Below are positions 24,981-32,845 of a DNA stretch of 64,000 nucleotides, piece after piece (the stretch's first letter is position 1; the number at the start of each line of letters is the position of its first letter). This DNA comes from Salarchaeum sp. JOR-1. GTDB lineage: Archaea > Halobacteriota > Halobacteria > Halobacteriales > Halobacteriaceae. Location of the stretch: positions 1,922,001 to 1,986,000 of the forward strand of contig NZ_CP042241.1 of NCBI RefSeq assembly GCF_007833275.1. Reading direction: 5' to 3'. Under the pieces are notes generated by a model. That model did no database searches, had not been told where the DNA came from, and saw only the letters and a list, made by a program, of their open reading frames with translations. The translations under genes and the position numbers were made by a program.

Positions 24981-25592
24981 GTGACTCTTCGAGACTGCTC
25001 GCACCCAATCGAGGACGGGATGCCCGTCTACCCGGGAGACCCCGCCGTGGGGGTCGAACCGGCGGCGACGATGGACGCCGACGGCTTTCGCGTCCACCGC
25101 CTCGCGCTCTCCACGCACGCGGGTACGCACGTGGACGCGCCGAGCCACCTCGAACCCGGCGGCGCGACGCTCGGCGAGTACGGCGTCGAGGCGTTCCGCT
25201 GGGACGCGCGCGTGGTTCACTGCGCCCCCGGACGGAACGGCCGGATTGAACTGGGCGACGTACCGGAGGCCGGCGGCGCGGACGCGGTCGTGTTCGCGAC
25301 CGGGTGGAGCGACCACTGGGGGACGGACGAGTACCGCGAGCATCCCGCGCTCACCCGAGACGCGGCTGCTCGGTGCGCCGACTTCGAGTATCACGTCGGC
25401 GTGGACTGTCCGAGCGTCGACCCGTCCGAGAGCGCGGCGTTCCCGGCGCACCACGAACTCCTCGGCGCTGGCGGCCTGATTCTTGAGAACCTCACGAACC
25501 TCGCGGGCCTCCCGGAGCGGGTGACGCTGCACGCGTACCCGCTGCCGGTTGACGCGGACGGCGCGCCCGCCCGCGTCGTGGCGGAGTTCTAG
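24981..25592 (+). CDS. Cyclase-family hydrolase (kynurenine formamidase-like)
   Basis: A 203-residue metal-dependent hydrolase. HAGTHVDAPSH near residues 45-55 is the defining HxGTHxDxPxH metal site, with DGMPVYPGDP at the N-terminus. Start is GTG at 24981. Family members hydrolyse N-formylkynurenine or related cyclic/amide substrates, and many haloarchaeal copies are uncharacterised. No tryptophan-degradation genes are near, so the substrate is open. Convergent with the MFS gene (4-bp overlap). Confidence 0.88.
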   Translation: MTLRDCSHPIEDGMPVYPGDPAVGVEPAATMDADGFRVHRLALSTHAGTHVDAPSHLEPGGATLGEYGVEAFRWDARVVHCAPGRNGRIELGDVPEAGGADAVVFATGWSDHWGTDEYREHPALTRDAAARCADFEYHVGVDCPSVDPSESAAFPAHHELLGAGGLILENLTNLAGLPERVTLHAYPLPVDADGAPARVVAEF

Positions 25593-26890
25593 TCGTCAGT
25601 GGCGAGCGCCTGCGCGCGCTCGCTCACCGTGCTGCGGCGGTACATGAAGACGAACGCGGCGGTGGCGACGAGGATGACGGCCGCGGCGACGGCGAACGCG
25701 ACCGGCATCGAGGAGAGGTCGGTGATGATTCCGACGGTGAGCGGACCGACGACCTGCCCGAACTTCCACGAGAGCGAGCGCAGACTCATGCTGGACGCGA
25801 CGGAGTCGAAGCGCTCGCCCTCGCTGACGAACAGGCTCATGCTCGCGGGGAGGCGGATGCTGTCCGCGACCCCGAGCACGGCGTACGCGCTGAACATCAC
25901 GGCGAGCGCGCCGGCGTTCGTGACGGTGCCGACGACGGGGAGGACCGCGGTGGTGAGGAGGTCGTTCGCGGGGCCGGCGAGCGGGAGCATCGCCGTGCCG
26001 ACCGCGTAGAGGAGCGCGCCCGCGACGACGAAGCGGTGTTCGCCGCCGAGGCGGTCGGTGAGGTCGCCCATGTAGCCCTGAAGCACGGTCTTCGCGAGCT
26101 TCCCGCCGGCGAGGATGCCGCCGATGACGAGCGAACTCACGCCGAACACGGTGCGGGCGTAGATGGGGAGGAAGAGGATGACCGCCATCTTCCCGAAGCT
26201 GAACGCGAGGCGGAACGTGACGAGCGAGCGCACCATCGGCCGGCCGAGCAGCGCGACGAGCGTCTCCCGTCCGGTCGCGTCCGCGGGGTCGGTCATCCCG
26301 CCGGGGTTGTCCCGGAGGAAGAGCAGGACGAGCGCGGTCGCGGCGAGCGTCACCGCGGAGAGCACGACGTACGTGAACGTGAAGCCGCGCGCGTAGAGGA
26401 GGTAGCCGCCCACGAGGTCGCCCGCCATGCTCGAAAAGGCCGCGACCTGGTTGTAGGTGCCGAGCCAGCGCCCGCGCTCGCCGTCCGGGCTGATTTCGCC
26501 GACGACCGCCGACCCCGTGATCCAGAGGACGCTCGCGCCGACGCCCTGGAGGATGCGGACGAGGATGACGTGGACGGCGTTCTCCACGAAGATGAACCCG
26601 ACGAACACGAAGACGTTGACGAGGAGGCCGGCGACGAGGTAGCGCTTCGCGTTCCCGGTGTCGATTTTGCGTCCGAGCGGGAGGACGATGAGGAGTTGCG
26701 CGAGCGCGAACGTCGCGCCGAACAACCCCTCGACGAGTCCCGTGGTGCCGAACAGGTCGGCGTACAGCGCGAGCGCGAGGAGGAGCGTCGAGTACGCCTG
26801 ACTGCGCGCGAACGCCGTGCCGGAGAGCGCGACGAACTCGGCGTTCCTGAAGAGCGAGAGCGGACTCCCACGGTCTTCGGAGGCGGCCAC
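25589..26890 (-). CDS. MFS transporter
   Basis: A 433-residue major facilitator with about twelve hydrophobic helices. The family motif A is recognisable in the first half (FGATFALAQLLIVLPLGRKIDT, about 58-79) and again, altered, in the second half (GYMGDLTDRLGGEHR, about 272-286). GTG start at 26890. The drug/metabolite substrate cannot be predicted. No linked regulator; the divergent neighbour direction gives no operon. Confidence 0.85.
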   Translation of the reverse strand: MAASEDRGSPLSLFRNAEFVALSGTAFARSQAYSTLLLALALYADLFGTTGLVEGLFGATFALAQLLIVLPLGRKIDTGNAKRYLVAGLLVNVFVFVGFIFVENAVHVILVRILQGVGASVLWITGSAVVGEISPDGERGRWLGTYNQVAAFSSMAGDLVGGYLLYARGFTFTYVVLSAVTLAATALVLLFLRDNPGGMTDPADATGRETLVALLGRPMVRSLVTFRLAFSFGKMAVILFLPIYARTVFGVSSLVIGGILAGGKLAKTVLQGYMGDLTDRLGGEHRFVVAGALLYAVGTAMLPLAGPANDLLTTAVLPVVGTVTNAGALAVMFSAYAVLGVADSIRLPASMSLFVSEGERFDSVASSMSLRSLSWKFGQVVGPLTVGIITDLSSMPVAFAVAAAVILVATAAFVFMYRRSTVSERAQALATDD

Positions 26891-26948
26891 GAGTACGTGA
26901 CGCTACCCGCGCGCCCTCCTTAAAAAACGCGTCCGGCGAGGAGTTTGC

Positions 26949-27752
26949 CTACAGTTCGATGCGTTCGACGAGGCGCTCGCCGTCCCCGCTCGTGTTGACG
27001 GCGACGATGCGGATGCTGTCTTCGAGCATCGACCGTTCGAGCTTATCCTTCAGGAGGGTGTCGACCTGGTAGACGCCCGCCGCGTTATGCATCTTGATCT
27101 CGACGAGCACGGGCGTGTCGTCGCCGGGTTCGAGCGACACTTCCTGAATCGCCTGACTCGAGATCGTGTTGATGCCGCGGCCGCCGCGCTCGTAGGGAAT
27201 CCGAGAGCGCCCGCGCTCCATGTCCAGCCCGTCCGCGACCCGAATCACGCCCGCCTCCGTCGTCAGCGGCTCTTCTTCCGTGTGGTGGCAGAGAATCGCG
27301 TGCAGGACTTCGGCTTTCACGCGCACCGCGTCCGCCGTCCCGTAGAACTCGGGCAGGAGGCGGTCGAGCAAGTCCGCTGCGAGTGGAATCGAATAGTAGG
27401 AGTGGTCGTCGCGGTGGACGACGTGCCCGATGTCGTGCAGGGTCGCCGCGAGCGCGACGATGACCGCCTCGTCAGCCTCTGCGAGCCCCTGATCGCTCGC
27501 CCCGTTGAACGCCACGCCACCCGCCTTCAGGAGATCGTACAGCCGCAACGCACGATTCCGCACGATTTCGATGTGCTTCGCGCCGTGGTCGTTGTACCCC
27601 TTTCGCGCCACCGGGTTCACGTTCTGCGCCTCCAAGTAGGCCTGAATCTCCTCGTCCGACTCGATGTACGCCAACACGTCGTTCGCTTTCTCGTCCGGGA
27701 ACGCGTGCTCCTCGCTCGGGTCGTACGCGTGCGTTCCACTCATTTCGCTCAT
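26949..27752 (-). CDS. HD-domain phosphohydrolase
   Basis: A 267-residue metal-dependent phosphohydrolase. Metal ligands are the early H in NDHGAKHIEIVRNRAL (about residues 55-70), HD in LAATLHDIGHVVH (about 103-115), further His in the LCHHTEEEPLT segment (about 155-160) and D in IRVADGLDM (about 170-178). The C-terminal 70 residues form a beta-rich unit. Starts at ATG 27752 (MSEMSG) or possibly 27743. Nucleotide or cyclic-nucleotide hydrolysis is the likely chemistry; substrate unknown. Confidence 0.85.
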   Translation of the reverse strand: MSEMSGTHAYDPSEEHAFPDEKANDVLAYIESDEEIQAYLEAQNVNPVARKGYNDHGAKHIEIVRNRALRLYDLLKAGGVAFNGASDQGLAEADEAVIVALAATLHDIGHVVHRDDHSYYSIPLAADLLDRLLPEFYGTADAVRVKAEVLHAILCHHTEEEPLTTEAGVIRVADGLDMERGRSRIPYERGGRGINTISSQAIQEVSLEPGDDTPVLVEIKMHNAAGVYQVDTLLKDKLERSMLEDSIRIVAVNTSGDGERLVERIEL

Positions 27753-27817
27753 ACCTCTGCGTCCGACCGCCGCGCCGAAAAAGACCGCGGGTCACACCGA
27801 CCCACACGAGCAAAAGG

Positions 27818-27826
27818 CCTATAATC
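27818..27826 (+). promoter_or_regulatory. TATA box of tatA
   Basis: CCTATAATC is centred 30 bp before the tatA ATG, indicating a nearly leaderless message. Confidence 0.55.
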
Positions 27827-27851
27827 GGCTATTGGCTACCAATGGGTAGAG

Positions 27852-28112
27852 ATGCTCACTGCACCAGCGTTCATCGGGGGTCTCCCGGGCGGGATGGAGT
27901 TCGCGGTCATCCTCCTGCTCGCCGTCCTCCTGTTCGGCGCAAACAAAATCCCGAAACTCGCCCGCTCCACCGGTCAGGCGATGGGTGAGTTCCAGAAGGG
28001 CCGCGAGGAAGTCGAACAAGAACTCCAGGAAATCCGCGACGGCGACGCACCCGCCGAGACGGAGTCCGACTCCACTACGGACTCGGACACCGACAAGACG
28101 ACCACCAACTAA
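27852..28112 (+). CDS. tatA: Twin-arginine translocase TatA/E
   Basis: An 86-residue pore-forming subunit of the Tat system, which haloarchaea use for most exported proteins (for example the formate dehydrogenase, halocyanin and LivK here). Short N-terminus, one helix (MEFAVILLLAVLLFGANKIPKL, about 15-36) containing the FG-x-x-x-x-P hinge, an amphipathic helix (ARSTGQAMGEFQKGREEVEQ) and an acidic Thr-rich tail. Downstream a T5 run at 28123-28127 can terminate it. Confidence 0.95.
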   Translation: MLTAPAFIGGLPGGMEFAVILLLAVLLFGANKIPKLARSTGQAMGEFQKGREEVEQELQEIRDGDAPAETESDSTTDSDTDKTTTN

Positions 28113-28122
28113 CCGACACGGC

Positions 28123-28127
28123 TTTTT
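28123..28127 (+). terminator. Poly-T terminator of tatA
   Basis: A run of five T just after the tatA stop and before tRNA-Arg, in otherwise GC-rich DNA. Archaeal RNA polymerase terminates at such U-tracts; inferred. Confidence 0.45.
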
Positions 28128-28151
28128 CGGGCGCCCCACTCACCCCGATAG

Positions 28152-28224
28152 GGGCGCGTGGCCAAGCGGACAAGGCGAGAGGTTCCTAACTTCTAGATCA
28201 CGGGTTCAAATCCCGTCGCGCCCG
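28152..28224 (+). tRNA. tRNA-Arg (anticodon CCT)
   Basis: Full cloverleaf by hand. Acceptor GGGCGCG pairs with CGCGCCC (28152-28158 / 28217-28223), discriminator G28224. D stem GCC/GGC (28161-28163 / 28174-28176). Anticodon stem 28178-28182 / 28190-28194 with loop TTCCTAA, giving anticodon CCT at 28185-28187, which reads AGG. T arm ACGGG-TTCAAAT-CCCGT (28200-28216). No intron; CCA is not encoded. Confidence 0.95.
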
Positions 28225-28255
28225 TCAAATTCTGAGCGAAGCGAAGTGATTTGAC
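28224..28255 (+). repeat. Inverted repeat immediately 3' of tRNA-Arg
   Basis: GTCAAAT (28224-28230) and ATTTGAC (28249-28255) are perfect inverted copies separated by 18 bases of GAGCGAAGCGAAG-type sequence. The first arm includes the tRNA discriminator base. The following 28256-28415 contains no gene I can support. It may be a tRNA 3' processing/termination structure or scar of integration next to the tRNA. Confidence 0.5.
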
Positions 28256-28415
28256 GCACAAGCGGGATTCTGAATCAGGGAGGGCGCGCGCAACGACGTG
28301 AGCACGTCCGACGGAGGTACAACTCCCGTCGCCCCGCTCCGGCTCCGAACGAACGTGAGTAGCGGAGCGACGGGCTGGGTAAACGCCATGTCGATGGGTT
28401 GTGTAGTGGTGGCGT

Positions 28416-29138
28416 ATGCCTCTTCGTGTGCAGTTGGTTCGGAACGCCACACTCCTCGTCAACGTGGGTGACGTGACGTTCCTCGTCGACCCGATGTTCT
28501 CGCCGCCGGGGGAGAATCCGCCGGTGCCGAACACGCCGAACGACCGCCGGAACCCGCTCGTCCCGATGCCCGACGTGGATGTTTCGCACGACGCCGTGGT
28601 GGTCACGCATCGGCATCAAGACCACTGGGACGAGGCGGCCGCGGCCGAACTCGACGCCGACGTGCCGCTGTTCTGCCAGCCAGCGGACGCGGACGCGTTC
28701 GCCGCGGAGGGGTTCACGGACGTTCGGCCGGTGGACGAGGCGGCGGCGTTCGCGGGCGTGGAGATTCATCGAACGCCGGGACGGCACGGCCACGGCCAGC
28801 TAGCTGCGGAGATGGGGCCGGTGTCGGGGTTCGTGTTCGACGGCGAGGAGTCCGTGTACGTCGCGGGCGACACAATCTGGTACGATCCGGTTGCGGAGAC
28901 GCTCGACCGGTTCGACCCCGAGGTGGTCGTGCTCAACGGCGGAGAAGCACGGTTCGTGGAGGGCGACCCGATCACGATGGGCGTCGAGGACGTGGCCGCC
29001 GTTCGCGAAGCGACGGACGCGGCAATCGCCGTCGTTCACATGGACGCGATCAATCACTGCCTGCTATCGCGCGAGGAACTCCGGTCGGCGGCGGACGGCG
29101 TTCACGTTCCCGAAGACGGCGAGCGAGTCGGTCTCTAA
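28416..29138 (+). CDS. Metallo-beta-lactamase-fold hydrolase (UlaG-like)
   Basis: A 240-residue MBL-fold protein. THRHQDHWDE (about residues 64-73) is the H-x-H-x-D-H dinuclear metal site; later ligands are H in PGRHGHGQ (about 122-129), D in YVAGDTIWYD (about 148-157) and H in VVHMDAINHC (about 212-221). The N-terminal RNATLLVNVGDVTFLVDPMF matches the UlaG/L-ascorbate-6-phosphate lactonase group. Substrate unknown; haloarchaea have many copies. Downstream is a duplicated dehydrogenase fragment. Confidence 0.9.
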   Translation: MPLRVQLVRNATLLVNVGDVTFLVDPMFSPPGENPPVPNTPNDRRNPLVPMPDVDVSHDAVVVTHRHQDHWDEAAAAELDADVPLFCQPADADAFAAEGFTDVRPVDEAAAFAGVEIHRTPGRHGHGQLAAEMGPVSGFVFDGEESVYVAGDTIWYDPVAETLDRFDPEVVVLNGGEARFVEGDPITMGVEDVAAVREATDAAIAVVHMDAINHCLLSREELRSAADGVHVPEDGERVGL

Positions 29139-29188
29139 GGCGGACGCCTCCGGAAGGAGTGACAAAACACGAGCGGGACGCGAACTCG

Positions 29189-29243
29189 TTAGTCGTCCTC
29201 GGTCTTGATGTCCGCGCTCAAGCCCTGGGCCATCTCGATATCC
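29189..29243 (-). pseudogene. Orphan duplicate of the aldehyde dehydrogenase 3' end
   Basis: On the minus strand this encodes DIEMAQGLSADIKTEDD and a TAA stop, the same 17-residue ending as the intact dehydrogenase 140 bp away (29329-29383). Differences are mostly at third positions (for example gtcctcggtc versus gtcttcggtt). So it is a diverged remnant of a second copy rather than a fresh duplication. The bases 29244-29328 between the copies have a repetitive GCTCGCTCAC stretch and no gene. Confidence 0.85.
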
Positions 29244-29328
29244 TCGCCCAAGCCCTCGCTCGCTCACGCTCGCTCGCCCTTGGAGATTCCACCAGGCCGG
29301 TGGAGATAGCAATCGGATGCGAGAACCG

Positions 29329-30849
29329 TTAGTCGTCTTCGGTTTTGATGTCCGCTGAGAGCCCCTGGGCCATCTCGATATCCTTCGAATTGTTGAGCGT
29401 CCAGGCGGTGCGTTCAGTGACGGCCTCAATAACTTCCCGGGCGCTCGGATACCCGTTCCCCGACTTCTTCACCCCGCCGAACGGCAGATGAACTTCCGCC
29501 CCAATACACGGCAAGTTCCCGTACGCCAATCCAACCTCGGCGTTATCGCGGAAGTAGTTGATCTGGCGGTAGTCCTCACTGATCACCGCGCCCGCCAATC
29601 CGTAGGGCGTGTCGTTGTGGATTTCAACCCCGCGCTCGATACCACCCGAGTATTCGATCAGCGCCACGTGCGGCCCGAACACTTCCTCCCGAATACACTC
29701 GAGATCCGGCGCGTAATCGATTTCGTAGACGAACGGCCCCACCCAGTTCCCGTCCTCGTGGCCATCCGGAATCTCCGCGGCGTCAAGGCTGGTGCGGTCG
29801 ACGAGCACGCGCGCGCCCTCCTCGCGCGCGCGCTCGTTCCCCGTCTTGATTTTCTCGACGTGCTCGGATTCGATGGCGGGCCCCATGAACGTCGCGTCGT
29901 CGAGCGGATCGCCGACCGCGACCTGTTTCGCTTGCTCGACAAACCGCTCTTTGAACTCCTCGTAGACGTCCTCGTGGACGATGAGGCGTTCGCTGGAGAC
30001 GCAGCGCTGGCCGGTGGTCTTGAACGAACTCATCACCGCGGAGTGCACGGCGACGTCGAGGTCTGCTTTTTCGGTGATGACGATGCCGTTTTTTCCACCC
30101 ATTTCGCAGGCGGCGAGTTTGCCGGGTTCACCGCCGACTTTGGAGGCGATTTCGTGGCCGACCTCGGCGCTTCCGGTGAAGAGGACGGTGTCGATGCCGT
30201 TGTCGTCGACGATGCGCGCGCCGGCGTCGCCGAAGCCCTGCACCATGTTGAACACGCCGTCGGGAATATCGGCGTCGTCGAACATTTCGGCGATGATTTG
30301 GCCGCACCAGGGGGTTTGTTCGGCGGGTTTCCAGACGACGGTGTTGCCTTCGACGAGGCTGACGGCCATGTGCCAGAAGGGGATGGCGACGGGGAAGTTC
30401 CAGGGGGTGATGCAGCCGACGGTGCCGCGGGGTTTGCGGCGCATGTAGGCGTCCTTCGACGGGATTTCGGAGGGGACGACGTCGCCGTGTGGGTGGCGGG
30501 CGTTGCCGGCGGCCCACTCGACCATATGCCAGGCTTCGGTGACGTCCGCTTTTCCCTCGGAGATCTCTTTTCCGCATTCTTTGGTGACGATTTGGCCGAG
30601 TTCGTGGTGGCGGTCGCGGAGTTCGTGGTAGATGTCCCAGAGGTATTCGGCGCGGTCGATGTAGGAGAGCGCCTGCCACGTGTTTTCGGCGTTGTTTGCG
30701 GCGTCGATGGCGGCGTCCACGTCGGCGTCGGTGGCGCGGTCGAACTCGCCGAGTGTTTCGCCGGTCGCGGGGTTCGTGCTCGCGAACGTCTCCGCGCCGT
30801 CGCCCGACACCCACTCGCCGTCGATGTAGTGTTTGTATGGTTCTGCCAT
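29329..30849 (-). CDS. Aldehyde dehydrogenase, candidate 1-pyrroline-5-carboxylate dehydrogenase
   Basis: A 506-residue NAD(P)-dependent aldehyde dehydrogenase. Cofactor and catalytic landmarks: TPWNFPVAIP (about 168-177), FTGSAEVGHEIA with the Gly loop (about 245), catalytic Glu in ACEMGGKNG, and catalytic Cys in TTGQRCVSSERL (about 302). EEVFGPHVAL and PFGGVKKSGNGYPSAREV follow. Start at ATG 30849 (MAEPYKHYID) rather than 20 codons upstream. Neighbouring proline dehydrogenase and a regulator make glutamate-semialdehyde/P5C the likely substrate. Sequence alone does not exclude other semialdehydes. The 5' leader holds a hairpin with a T-run. Confidence 0.88.
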   Translation of the reverse strand: MAEPYKHYIDGEWVSGDGAETFASTNPATGETLGEFDRATDADVDAAIDAANNAENTWQALSYIDRAEYLWDIYHELRDRHHELGQIVTKECGKEISEGKADVTEAWHMVEWAAGNARHPHGDVVPSEIPSKDAYMRRKPRGTVGCITPWNFPVAIPFWHMAVSLVEGNTVVWKPAEQTPWCGQIIAEMFDDADIPDGVFNMVQGFGDAGARIVDDNGIDTVLFTGSAEVGHEIASKVGGEPGKLAACEMGGKNGIVITEKADLDVAVHSAVMSSFKTTGQRCVSSERLIVHEDVYEEFKERFVEQAKQVAVGDPLDDATFMGPAIESEHVEKIKTGNERAREEGARVLVDRTSLDAAEIPDGHEDGNWVGPFVYEIDYAPDLECIREEVFGPHVALIEYSGGIERGVEIHNDTPYGLAGAVISEDYRQINYFRDNAEVGLAYGNLPCIGAEVHLPFGGVKKSGNGYPSAREVIEAVTERTAWTLNNSKDIEMAQGLSADIKTEDD

Positions 30850-30876
30850 TGGTGAGAAGACCACGCATACACCGGA

Positions 30877-30902
30877 AAAGCCCCGTCCGACCATGGACGG
30901 GG
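30877..30902 (-). promoter_or_regulatory. Leader hairpin plus U-tract before the aldehyde dehydrogenase
   Basis: CCCCGTCC (30881-30888) and GGACGGGG (30895-30902) form a perfect 8-bp stem with a 6-base loop; reading towards the gene it is followed by CTTTTCC. It sits in the predicted leader between the TATA box (30943-30951) and ATG 30849. This looks like a terminator or attenuator, or it may be an operator; not demonstrated. Confidence 0.45.
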
Positions 30903-30942
30903 TTCGCATCGCGCCGCGATCGGTTCCGAAGCCGCGCCCCGG

Positions 30943-30951
30943 TATTTAAAA
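30943..30951 (-). promoter_or_regulatory. TATA box of the aldehyde dehydrogenase gene
   Basis: TTTTAAATA towards the minus-strand gene, about 97 bp before its ATG, giving a leader of roughly 70 nt. It is nearly symmetrical and might also serve the divergent regulator gene at 31023. The 10-bp sequence CCGACCATGG occurs on both sides (30887-30896 and 30954-30963), a possible regulator site. Confidence 0.5.
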
Positions 30952-31022
30952 CACCGACCATGGTCGCCCGGATCCTTGGTATTCCGTCACACGGATAACC
31001 GTCCGGATCGATACAGACACCT

Positions 31023-31745
31023 ATGGCCATCGCCGATCAAAGAACCACGACGCGGTTGACGCTAGACCTCTGGCACCCGAACTGCTGGGCGATCGAAGCG
31101 ACCGGCCGCACTCCGGGTGGCGTGCTGGCGCACGCGATATACAACTCACCGACGACCGAAGGCGACCACCCGGGAACGGTGCAGGGCCTGTTCACGGCGT
31201 TCGGCGACACCGAAGACGACGTGGAACAGCTCCTCGACGCCATTCAGGCGTCCGACCACTCCGGGGGGCTCTCGAAACTCCAAGAGCGGTTCGGTCGCGA
31301 ACGCAACGCGCCGGGCAACGTCGTCCAGGAGTTCTTCTTGGAGTACGACCCGGACGACATGGTGTGTCCGACGCTGCTCGAACACGGATTCATCCACAGC
31401 GCCCCGGTTCGCATCGAGGACGGCCGCGAGGAGTGGCAGGTCTGTTTCGTCGACGACCGCTCGAAGATTCAAGACGCCCTCGACGGAGTCCGCCGGGACG
31501 CGGGCGCCGAGGTCACGGTCGACTCGATTACGACGACCGAAAACGCCGGGGGAACCGAACGCGACCGGCGACTCGACACGCTCACCACGCAGCAGCGGGA
31601 AGTGTTCGAGCACGCCCGCGCGGCCGGCTACTACGAGTGGCCGCGCGAGTCCTCGACGCGGGAGCTCGCCAGCGATCTGTCGGTCTCGAAGACAACCCTG
31701 CTGGAACACCTCCGGAAGGCCGAAGCGAAGCTACTCAATCCGTGA
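31023..31745 (+). CDS. Bacterio-opsin-activator (Bat) type HTH transcription regulator
   Basis: A 240-residue regulator. The N-terminal 150 residues are the Bat-associated ligand/GAF-like part (LTLDLWHPNCWAIEATGRTPGG). The C-terminus is the HTH_10 domain: LTTQQREVFEHARAAGYYEWPR, STRELASDLSVSKTTLLEHLRKAEAKLL. It is divergent from the dehydrogenase and adjacent to proline dehydrogenase, so it is the obvious candidate activator of proline use. An excellent hairpin terminator follows the gene. Confidence 0.9.
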   Translation: MAIADQRTTTRLTLDLWHPNCWAIEATGRTPGGVLAHAIYNSPTTEGDHPGTVQGLFTAFGDTEDDVEQLLDAIQASDHSGGLSKLQERFGRERNAPGNVVQEFFLEYDPDDMVCPTLLEHGFIHSAPVRIEDGREEWQVCFVDDRSKIQDALDGVRRDAGAEVTVDSITTTENAGGTERDRRLDTLTTQQREVFEHARAAGYYEWPRESSTRELASDLSVSKTTLLEHLRKAEAKLLNP

Positions 31746-31764
31746 AAGAGAGGGGCGGATTCGT

Positions 31765-31788
31765 CCCCGCCCGTCAGGGCGGGGTTTT
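31765..31788 (+). terminator. Hairpin plus T-run terminator of the Bat-type regulator
   Basis: CCCCGCCC (31765-31772), GTCA loop, GGGCGGGG (31777-31784), then TTTTCT. An 8-bp GC stem followed by a T-run 20 bp after the stop codon. Confidence 0.7.
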
Positions 31789-31854
31789 CTCCTTGTACTT
31801 CCGTAAGACGGCGAGGCGGACGCCGAGCGCGGTCGAGAACGCGGCCAGGAGCTC

Positions 31855-32682
31855 TTAGCGCCCGATGACGGCCCGGAGTGCGAACAGGAGGTTCTCCTTG
31901 CGCTCGCGGACGCGGCGGTAGAAGTAGGAGAACCACTTCGAGCCGTAGGGGATGTACTGGTAGACCTCGTAGTCGTCGGCGAGGTCGAACTGGGCGTTCT
32001 CGCGGACGCCCGTGAGCATCTGAATTTCGAAGGGCGTGCCGTGTTCATCGTGGAGTGTCTTCGCGAGGTCGATCATCCGTGGGTCGTGGCTGCCGACGGC
32101 GACGCCGTCCTCGAACTCCTCGAACATGTAGGTCAGATACGTCTCGTAGGCGTCGTTGACCTTCGATTTCTCGGTGTGGGCGAGTTCGCTGGGTTCGTCG
32201 TACGCGCCCTTCACGAGGCGGACTTTTCCGGGGAGATCCGCGAGGCGTTCGAGGTCGTCGCGCGTACGCTTGAGGTTCGCCTGCACGCAGACGCCGACGC
32301 GACCGTCAGTCTCCGTCGCGTGGCGCTCGTAGGCGTCGAGCGTCACGTCCGTCGTCGGGTGGTCTTCCATGTCGATCCAGACGAAGCACTCGGCAGCGTC
32401 GACGATGCGTGCGATGTTCTCCTCGAACGCGGCGTCACTGATACCGAGGCCGACCTGGCTGGGTTTGACCGAGATACAGGCGTCGACGTCGCGCGCGGCG
32501 ATGTCGTTCGCGAGGGCGATGTAGGCGTCCGCGTCCGCGTCCGCGTTCTCCCGTTTCTCGTAGTGCTCGCCGAGCAGGTTCACGATGGCCTTCACGCCGC
32601 GGGCGTTCAGCTCCGCGACGTGGTCTAGTGCTTCTTCGGGCGTCTCGCCCGCCACGAAGTCGCTGGCGATCGGGGGAATCAT
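31855..32682 (-). CDS. Proline dehydrogenase
   Basis: A 275-residue FAD-dependent TIM-barrel enzyme oxidising proline to 1-pyrroline-5-carboxylate. Start at ATG 32682 (MIPPIASDFV), because a TATA box at 32708-32715 sits 29 bp upstream; the longer frame would swallow it. Motifs: VSVKPSQVGLG-type strand 3 (ISVKPSQVGLGI), DMEDHPTTD, VQANLKRTRDD, VRLVKGAYDEP, MLTGVRENAQF and the substrate-carboxylate binding YRRVRERKEN near the C-terminus. Size fits the monofunctional bacterial/archaeal PRODH. The partner P5C dehydrogenase is likely the nearby aldehyde dehydrogenase. Confidence 0.93.
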   Translation of the reverse strand: MIPPIASDFVAGETPEEALDHVAELNARGVKAIVNLLGEHYEKRENADADADAYIALANDIAARDVDACISVKPSQVGLGISDAAFEENIARIVDAAECFVWIDMEDHPTTDVTLDAYERHATETDGRVGVCVQANLKRTRDDLERLADLPGKVRLVKGAYDEPSELAHTEKSKVNDAYETYLTYMFEEFEDGVAVGSHDPRMIDLAKTLHDEHGTPFEIQMLTGVRENAQFDLADDYEVYQYIPYGSKWFSYFYRRVRERKENLLFALRAVIGR

Positions 32683-32707
32683 AGTCACCAGTGCGCACGG
32701 AACGAAC

Positions 32708-32715
32708 CTATATCG
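32708..32715 (-). promoter_or_regulatory. TATA box of proline dehydrogenase
   Basis: The plus strand reads cctatatc, i.e. GATATAGG towards the gene, 29 bp before ATG 32682; leaderless transcript expected. It decides the start of this gene. Confidence 0.55.
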
Positions 32716-32772
32716 GAACCCGACCAAATATATCTTGAGTTTGAGCGTCGAAATAAAGTCGATGTGTGTGGG

Positions 32773-32793
32773 TGGGCGGCGGCGACCCGCCCA
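32773..32793 (+). promoter_or_regulatory. Inverted repeat in the proline dehydrogenase/livK divergent region
   Basis: TGGGCGG (32773-32779) and CCGCCCA (32787-32793) form a 7-bp stem with a 7-base loop, in the probable leader of livK. The adjoining CCATGG core (32791-32796) also occurs twice in the dehydrogenase/regulator promoter region. Possible operator or leader structure; weak evidence. Confidence 0.35.
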
Positions 32794-32845
32794 TGGTAGG
32801 GCCGCGATTGAGGGCGGACTGTATTCGATACACTACTGAAGTAAC

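Noticed and set aside
28193-28606. Minus-strand ORF overlapping tRNA-Arg
   Set aside because: Its end (GATGFEPVI) is the familiar spurious peptide read from the antisense of a tRNA; the rest is antisense to the MBL-fold gene.
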